A DNA stretch of 7,021 bases. It comes from Chloroflexia bacterium (GTDB lineage: Bacteria > Chloroflexota > Chloroflexia > QHBQ01 > JADMIH01). The translations under genes were made by a program, and so were the position numbers. The stretch is from assembly GCA_025927935.1 (NCBI GenBank), contig JAICKM010000365.1, positions 1 through 7,021 of the forward strand. Reading direction: 5' to 3'. Below, piece after piece: positions 5,427-7,021 of this stretch (position 1 is the stretch's first letter; each line of letters begins with the position of its first letter). Below the pieces are notes generated by a model. The model saw only the letters and a program-made list of their open reading frames with translations. It did not search any database and was not told where the DNA came from.

Positions 5427-5435
5427 ATTATAACA
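5427..5435 (-). promoter_or_regulatory. Extended -10 promoter for the thiolase
   Basis: On the minus strand this reads TGTTATAAT, a perfect TATAAT with the upstream TG of an extended -10. No good -35 is seen at 16-18 bp, which extended -10 promoters can tolerate. Start would be near 5420, with a leader of about 125 bases to the thiolase ATG at 5296. Confidence 0.5.
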
Positions 5436-5439
5436 CAGG

Positions 5440-5549
5440 CGGGCTTTTCCGCAGCCTGATTGGGCGGCGCGGTGGGCGCTGCCGGTTAGTTGAGCATAGA
5501 TGCCGAAAAGCCCGGCGCAGGGCGGCGCGGCGCTCTGTCTGCGCCGGGC
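5440..5549 (+). promoter_or_regulatory. Leader with two mutually exclusive hairpins
   Basis: Arm A CGGGCTTTTC (5440-5449) is the exact complement of arm B GAAAAGCCCG (5505-5514). Arm C GCCCGGCGCAG (5510-5520) is the exact complement of arm D CTGCGCCGGGC (5539-5549). B and C share 5510-5514, so the 10-bp A:B helix and the 11-bp C:D helix cannot both form. Within the A:B loop GCAGC (5451-5455) can pair with GCTGC (5478-5482). C:D ends 17 bases before the ribosome site. No T-run follows C:D on the plus strand, whereas read on the minus strand the same stem is followed by TTTT and resembles an intrinsic terminator for antisense transcription out of the flavoenzyme gene. Which strand matters is not settled. 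Confidence 0.45.
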
Positions 5550-5578
5550 AGACACAATCCTCGCATGGAGGTGCCGGT

Positions 5579-6739
5579 GTGGACCAAGAGACGAACCTGC
5601 TCATCGTAGGCGCCGGACCTTTCGGTCTGAGCATGGCGGCCCATGCCGCCGACCTGGGCATCGAACATCTGAGCGTGGGCAAGCCCATGGAGTTTTGGCA
5701 GGCCAACATGCCGGAAGGTATGTACCTGCGTTCGGCTAGCGATTGGCACCTGGACGCCGCGGGGACCGATACGATTGTGCGCTTTTTGGCGGATCAGGGC
5801 CTGACTCCCGGCGCCGTGGAGCCGCTTTCACGGCAGTTCTACCTGTCCTATGCGCGCTGGTTCCAGCAACAAAAGGGGATCGCCCCTATCCCGGCCTACG
5901 TGCAAAAGCTGGATTATGGCGAGAGCGGCGGCGCCCGGTTCCGCGCCACCCTGGATAATGGCCGCACAATCCAGGCCCGCAACGTCGTGCTGGCCGTCGG
6001 CTTTAAGTACTTTGCCCACGTTCCTGCCGAGCCGGCCGCGCGACTCCCCCGCGGGCGCTTTGCCCACACCTGCGACCTGGTCGATTTCGCGGGCCTGCGG
6101 GGGAAGCGTTGCCTGATCCTGGGAGGCCGGCAGAGCGCTTTTGAATGGGCTGCGTTGCTGCACGAAGCGGGTGCCGGCGAAGTCCATCTCTCACACCGCC
6201 ACGCCAGCCCGGCTTTTGAGGAGGCGGACTGGTCCTGGGTCAGCCCGATCATGGACACACTGGTGGATAACCCGGCCTGGTTCCGCACCCTCAGCCCCGC
6301 CGAGCAAGACGCCGTGAGCTACCGGCTCTGGGCCGAGGGCCGCCTGAAGGTGGAACCCTGGCTAGCGGAGCGCGTGCTGACCGCGGGTGTGCACCTATGG
6401 CCCGGCACCCAGATCACAAGCTGCACCGAGTTGCCGGGCGGCGAGATCGAGGTCCGGCTGGACAACGGGGAAGTCCTGACGGTGGATCAGATCATCCTGG
6501 CGACAGGCTACAAAGTACGCATGGACCAGATTCCGTTTCTCCACAGCGGTAATATTCTGCCCCGGCTGGCGACGCGCAACGGCTTCCCGGTGTTGGACGA
6601 GCACTTTCAAACGAGCGTGCCCGGACTATTCGTCACCAGCATGCCGGCCAACCAGGATTTCGGACCGTTTTTCGCCTTCACCGTGTCAGTGCGAACGTCA
6701 GCACGGATAATCGGGCGCGCCCTCTGTTATGGCCGCTGA
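5579..6739 (+). CDS. FAD-dependent NAD(P)-binding oxidoreductase (flavin monooxygenase-like)
   Basis: A 386-residue two-dinucleotide-binding flavoprotein. The FAD Rossmann motif is GAGPFG (G11, G13, G16) directly after the first strand. The NAD(P) domain begins at LILGGRQSAFE (G182-E189), where R184 stands in place of the glycine normal in GxGxSA. The C-terminal FAD contact ILATGYK (A308-T309-G310-Y311) is typical of the flavin-monooxygenase / thioredoxin-reductase-like superfamily. No CxxC redox pair of thioredoxin reductase is present, so a monooxygenase or NAD(P)H oxidase of a small substrate is more likely. The GTG start has GGAGGT (5567-5572) six bases upstream. Length fits a single-chain class B-like enzyme without extra domains. 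Its long leader contains alternative hairpins, and it is transcribed divergently from the thiolase. An N-hydroxylase (lysine/ornithine type) is a possible alternative; no siderophore genes are nearby. Confidence 0.85.
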   Translation: MDQETNLLIVGAGPFGLSMAAHAADLGIEHLSVGKPMEFWQANMPEGMYLRSASDWHLDAAGTDTIVRFLADQGLTPGAVEPLSRQFYLSYARWFQQQKGIAPIPAYVQKLDYGESGGARFRATLDNGRTIQARNVVLAVGFKYFAHVPAEPAARLPRGRFAHTCDLVDFAGLRGKRCLILGGRQSAFEWAALLHEAGAGEVHLSHRHASPAFEEADWSWVSPIMDTLVDNPAWFRTLSPAEQDAVSYRLWAEGRLKVEPWLAERVLTAGVHLWPGTQITSCTELPGGEIEVRLDNGEVLTVDQIILATGYKVRMDQIPFLHSGNILPRLATRNGFPVLDEHFQTSVPGLFVTSMPANQDFGPFFAFTVSVRTSARIIGRALCYGR

Positions 6740-6745
6740 GGGGTA

Positions 6746-6775
6746 GGGCGGCACGCAACGGTGGTCATGCCGCCC
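6746..6775 (+). terminator. Hairpin after the FAD oxidoreductase gene
   Basis: GGGCGGCA (6746-6753) pairs perfectly with TGCCGCCC (6768-6775), 8 bp with a 14-base loop, starting seven bases after the TGA. The next bases are GCCTCGTT rather than a T-run, so termination efficiency is doubtful, but position and stem strength fit a 3' end. Confidence 0.45.
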
Positions 6776-6803
6776 GCCTCGTTATGAACGCTTGCAGCGC
6801 ATT

Positions 6804-6852
6804 GGACCGCTGTCCGCGCTTCTTAGGCGGCTGCCAACGGAGGCAGCGGTCC
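6804..6852. repeat. Nested inverted repeat in the right-hand spacer
   Basis: GGACCGCTG (6804-6812) and CAGCGGTCC (6844-6852) are exact reverse complements 31 bases apart. Inside, CCGC and GCGG can pair. Alternatively GCTGCC and GGCAGC around AACGGA form a local hairpin that uses part of the right arm. The open frame across this stretch shows no protein-like features. Confidence 0.35.
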
Positions 6853-6913
6853 CGCCAGACGCGCAACGCGGTGATGCTTCCGTATGGTTCCGTAGGCTAA
6901 CCTCTCCACCATG

Positions 6914-6922
6914 TGATATACT
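6914..6922 (+). promoter_or_regulatory. Possible extended -10 promoter for a gene beyond the window
   Basis: TGATATACT gives the extended -10 TG plus TATACT (five of six). No good -35 is seen at 16-18 bp. Start would be near 6929. No convincing start codon with a ribosome site follows before the window ends; an ATG at 7010 is too close to the edge to judge. Confidence 0.35.
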
Positions 6923-7021
6923 GCGCCGGGAGTCTTATGTAGCATCGCGCGAACAGCACGAAGACGAACTTTCTGCGCGCGAGGTGGCGGTCGCGGGTTG
7001 GCCGGCCTGATGCCTGATCAG

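Noticed and set aside
6792..7010. 72-residue frame in the right-hand spacer
   Set aside because: Not protein-like, lacks a ribosome site, and spans hairpins and an extended -10.

Overview
This is a GC-rich bacterial segment with compact genes, a few TTG/GTG starts, clear Shine-Dalgarno sequences and several recognisable sigma70-type promoters. No 16S, tRNA or other lineage marker is present. The gene families are widespread, so I place it only as a free-living, GC-rich bacterium. Chloroflexota is a guess from general style, not something the sequence shows.

Layout. 1-315: no convincing gene. The first ~250 bases fold into nested, well-formed hairpins and look more like a structured RNA than a protein gene. 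316-2060 (+): a two-gene unit, an aminoglycoside-phosphotransferase-fold kinase and a HAD-superfamily phosphatase, joined by an ATGA stop/start overlap. 2061-2966 (+): a strong sigma70 promoter with a perfect 9-bp dyad sitting on the -10 and start site, then a YciI-like protein and an 85-residue zinc-ribbon protein. 2967-3187: spacer with hairpins and a weaker promoter. 3188-4036 (+): a polytopic membrane protein of the ceramidase/CREST hydrolase superfamily. 4100-5296 (-): an acetyl-CoA acetyltransferase-type thiolase, convergent with the ceramidase-like gene. 5297-5578: a dense control region between the thiolase (-) and an FAD-dependent oxidoreductase (+), with promoters on both strands, a dyad at the plus-strand start site, and two overlapping inverted repeats that would form mutually exclusive RNA hairpins. 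5579-6739 (+): the FAD/NAD(P) oxidoreductase. 6740-7021: hairpins and a possible extended -10 promoter for a gene beyond the window.

How the parts may work together. The kinase and phosphatase are almost certainly co-translated and could act on the same kind of small metabolite, but the substrate cannot be read from sequence. Thiolase and flavoenzyme share a control region and may be co-regulated. The membrane ceramidase-like enzyme stands alone. The points most worth a second look are the structured segment at the left end, the two dyads centred on predicted transcription starts, and the alternative hairpins in the flavoenzyme leader.
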